Source: Allobosea caraganae (GTDB taxonomy: Bacteria > Pseudomonadota > Alphaproteobacteria > Rhizobiales > Beijerinckiaceae). Taken from it: DNA of 64,000 nt. Position numbers and translations under genes: made by a program. The stretch covers positions 371,501-435,500 of the forward strand of contig NZ_QQTO01000037.1 in assembly GCF_003351345.1 (NCBI RefSeq), read 5' to 3'. Shown piece after piece: positions 62,386-64,000 of the stretch (position 1 is the first letter of the stretch; each line of letters starts with the position of its first letter). The notes below the pieces were generated by a model. That model saw only the letters and a list, made by a program, of their open reading frames with translations. It had not been told where the DNA came from and did no database searches.

Positions 62386-63393
62386 TCAGTCGATGACCGA
62401 GCGATACAGCTGCTGATACCGATCGGCCATGTGCTCGACCGTGAAGCGCGCGGCAACCGCCGCCCGGCAGGCGGCGCGATCGATCTCGCCGAGACGGCCG
62501 ATCGCATCGACGGCTTCGTCGGGGGTGTCGACCAGGAACCCGGTCACGCCGTGCTCGATCAGCTCGGGCATCGAGCCGCGCCGGGAGGCGATGACCGGCG
62601 TGCCGCAGGCGAGCGCCTCCACGACCGACAATCCGAACGGCTCCTCGAAATTGACGAGGTGGAGCAGCGCGCGGGCCGAGCCCAGGGCCCGCGTGCGAGC
62701 CTCGCCGCCGACCGGCCCCCGATAGATCACGGACCGCCCATCGAGCGCCGGCGCGACATGCGCGTCGTAATAGTCCCGGTCCTGCACGATGCCGGCCATG
62801 ACCAGCCGCCGCCCCGCCCGGCGGGCCGCCGCGATCGCTTCAGCCGCCCCCTTGTCGGGATGGATGCGGCCGAAGAAGAGCAGGTCGTCGCTGCCCTCGG
62901 GGTCGAAGGGGAAGTCTTCCAGACGGATGCCGTGATGGATCGTCGCCGCATAGCGCAGGTCCGGGTGCCGGTCGGCCGCGCTGATCGCGACATAGTGGAC
63001 GCGATCCTCATAGGCCTTGAAGGCGGGCAGGATGCGATCCGAGGAGAAGCCGTGGATCGTCGTCACCATCGGCGTCGCGACCAGCCGTGAGAAGGCGAGC
63101 GGTACGAAATCGGCCTGGTTGTGGATGAGGTCGAACTCGCCGGCGCGCTCGAAGACATGCGCCACATGCAGCATCTCCCAGACCTTGGCGTCGATCGTGG
63201 AATCCTCGGAATAGGCGGCCGGGCATACCCCTGCGAGCTTGCCCGACGTCAGGCTGTCCTTCGTTGCGAACAGGGTGACGTCGACGCCGCGCGCGACCAG
63301 CGCCTCGGTCAGCAGGCTCGTCACCAGCTCCCATGGACCGTAATGGCGCGGCGGCGTGCGCCACGAGATCGGCGCCAGCATGGCGATGCGCAA
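62386..63393 (-). CDS. Glycosyltransferase family 4 protein
   Basis: The 335-residue GT-B transferase opens MRIAMLAPISWRTPPRHYGPWE, the usual GT4 start, here read from a TTG at 63393 with AAAGGATG upstream. Donor-domain motifs LLFFGRIHPDKGAAEAI and EEPFGLSVVEALACGTPVIASRRGSMPELI, with the E-x7-E pair, are clear. It transfers a sugar from a nucleotide donor to an acceptor that cannot be named. The gene follows the amylase gene by 24 bases and shares its strand with the mannose cluster. Confidence 0.9.
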   Translation of the reverse strand: MRIAMLAPISWRTPPRHYGPWELVTSLLTEALVARGVDVTLFATKDSLTSGKLAGVCPAAYSEDSTIDAKVWEMLHVAHVFERAGEFDLIHNQADFVPLAFSRLVATPMVTTIHGFSSDRILPAFKAYEDRVHYVAISAADRHPDLRYAATIHHGIRLEDFPFDPEGSDDLLFFGRIHPDKGAAEAIAAARRAGRRLVMAGIVQDRDYYDAHVAPALDGRSVIYRGPVGGEARTRALGSARALLHLVNFEEPFGLSVVEALACGTPVIASRRGSMPELIEHGVTGFLVDTPDEAVDAIGRLGEIDRAACRAAVAARFTVEHMADRYQQLYRSVID

Positions 63394-63417
63394 GCGATCA
63401 TCCTTTTCGTATTTCAG

Positions 63418-64000
63418 TCATTCGGACGCGAGGATCACGCCCTCATTCGGGCGCAGCAGCAGGGCGCGGCCCTCGATCTGCGTGGGACCGGGAATGGTGG
63501 AGAGAAGCAGCCGGCAGGCGCCGGCCCAGCCCGGCAAATCGAGATGATGCGCCAATGCGCCGAGATTGAGCGCCACGATCAGCCGCTGCGCCCCCTGCCG
63601 GCGCTCATAGGCAAGCACATCGCCCTCAGAGTCCAGCAGCGCGAAATCGCCGATCGCCAGTGCCGGATGTTCGCGCCGGGCGGCCAGCAATTGGCGATGC
63701 AGCGTCAGAATGGAAGCCGGGTCTTCCGCCATCACAGCGACATTGCGTAGAGCCCAGTCCTCATGAAGCGGCAGCCAGGGCCGGGCCGTGCTGAAGCCGG
63801 CATTCGCGCTCGCATCCCATGGCATCGGCGTGCGGACGGGATCGCGGCCCAGGCCGAGTCCGGGCTCGCGCAGCTCGCGCGGATCTCGGACCTGCTCGGG
63901 CGGGATGGCGACGTCGCTCAGGCCGAGCTCGTCGCCGTAATAGAGCGTGGGCGTGCCGCGCAGCGTCAGCAGCAGCATCGCGGCGACGCGAGCCTGCGCC
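63418..64000 (-). CDS. Glycoside hydrolase family 13 (alpha-amylase/alpha-glucosidase), C-terminal part
   Basis: Only the last 193 residues lie in the window; the gene continues past position 64000. GTPTLYYGDELGLSDV and DPVRTPMPWDASANAGFS are hallmarks of the oligo-1,6-glucosidase/alpha-glucosidase branch of GH13, followed by the C-terminal beta domain. Product class is clear, exact specificity is not. The glycosyltransferase gene follows 24 bases after its stop, so the two are one operon. Confidence 0.88.
   Translation of the reverse strand, partial: AQARVAAMLLLTLRGTPTLYYGDELGLSDVAIPPEQVRDPRELREPGLGLGRDPVRTPMPWDASANAGFSTARPWLPLHEDWALRNVAVMAEDPASILTLHRQLLAARREHPALAIGDFALLDSEGDVLAYERRQGAQRLIVALNLGALAHHLDLPGWAGACRLLLSTIPGPTQIEGRALLLRPNEGVILASE

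Overview
The window is a high-GC, gene-dense stretch of an alphaproteobacterial chromosome. The closest fit is a Hyphomicrobiales (Bosea-like) soil or plant-associated heterotroph. This is inferred from the very GC-rich codon use, peptide-type ABC importers dedicated to sugar acids, CHASE2 cyclase/FecR and DUF1127 genes, and several families of intergenic palindromic repeats of the kind common in this order. No rRNA, tRNA, CRISPR array, prophage or insertion sequence was found.

Layout. 1-5.6 kb: the end of a peptide-type ABC importer (permease C-terminus plus a fused double ATPase), then a beta-propeller lactonase, a FadR-type regulator and, divergently, 5-dehydro-4-deoxyglucarate dehydratase (kdgD). 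5.8-13.5 kb: a second importer (binding protein and two permeases, no ATPase) divergent from a LacI regulator, amidase, aldo/keto reductase and FucU-type mutarotase, with matching LacI-type operators in the shared control region. 13.8-17.3 kb: an LCAT-like lipase and a radical SAM protein. 17.4-28.1 kb: a cyclic-nucleotide island with a cyclase-AAA-TPR protein, a CHASE2 cyclase, FecR and Crp/Fnr operon, a DUF1127 protein, a methyltransferase and an ABC transporter ending in a cyclic-nucleotide-binding domain. 28.1-35.1 kb: an RND efflux pair divergent from an AraC regulator, then a small protein, an SDR and a VOC protein. 35.4-42.6 kb: a complete malonate decarboxylase operon (mdcACDEGB, an AEC transporter, mdcH). 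42.6-56.1 kb: a uronate/aldarate locus built as two divergent operons. Leftward are an IclR regulator fused to an SMP-30 domain, uronate dehydrogenase and glucarate dehydratase. Rightward are aldose 1-epimerase, a full peptide-type ABC importer and two enolase-superfamily dehydratases. 57-64 kb: a glycan cluster with a GH130 phosphorylase, a two-domain glycosyltransferase, a mannose-6-phosphate-isomerase-like protein, a second glycosyltransferase and the end of a GH13 amylase.

How the parts fit. Uronate dehydrogenase makes an aldarolactone, a lactonase opens it, glucarate dehydratase and KdgD convert the aldarate to 2-oxoglutarate semialdehyde, and the importers probably bring in the sugars or sugar acids. 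The most unusual items are the IclR-SMP-30 fusion, whose lactonase-like domain seems to have lost its metal ligands and may sense the pathway lactone, and the cyclic-nucleotide island, whose ABC transporter has a degenerate ATPase domain and a C-terminal cNMP-binding domain.
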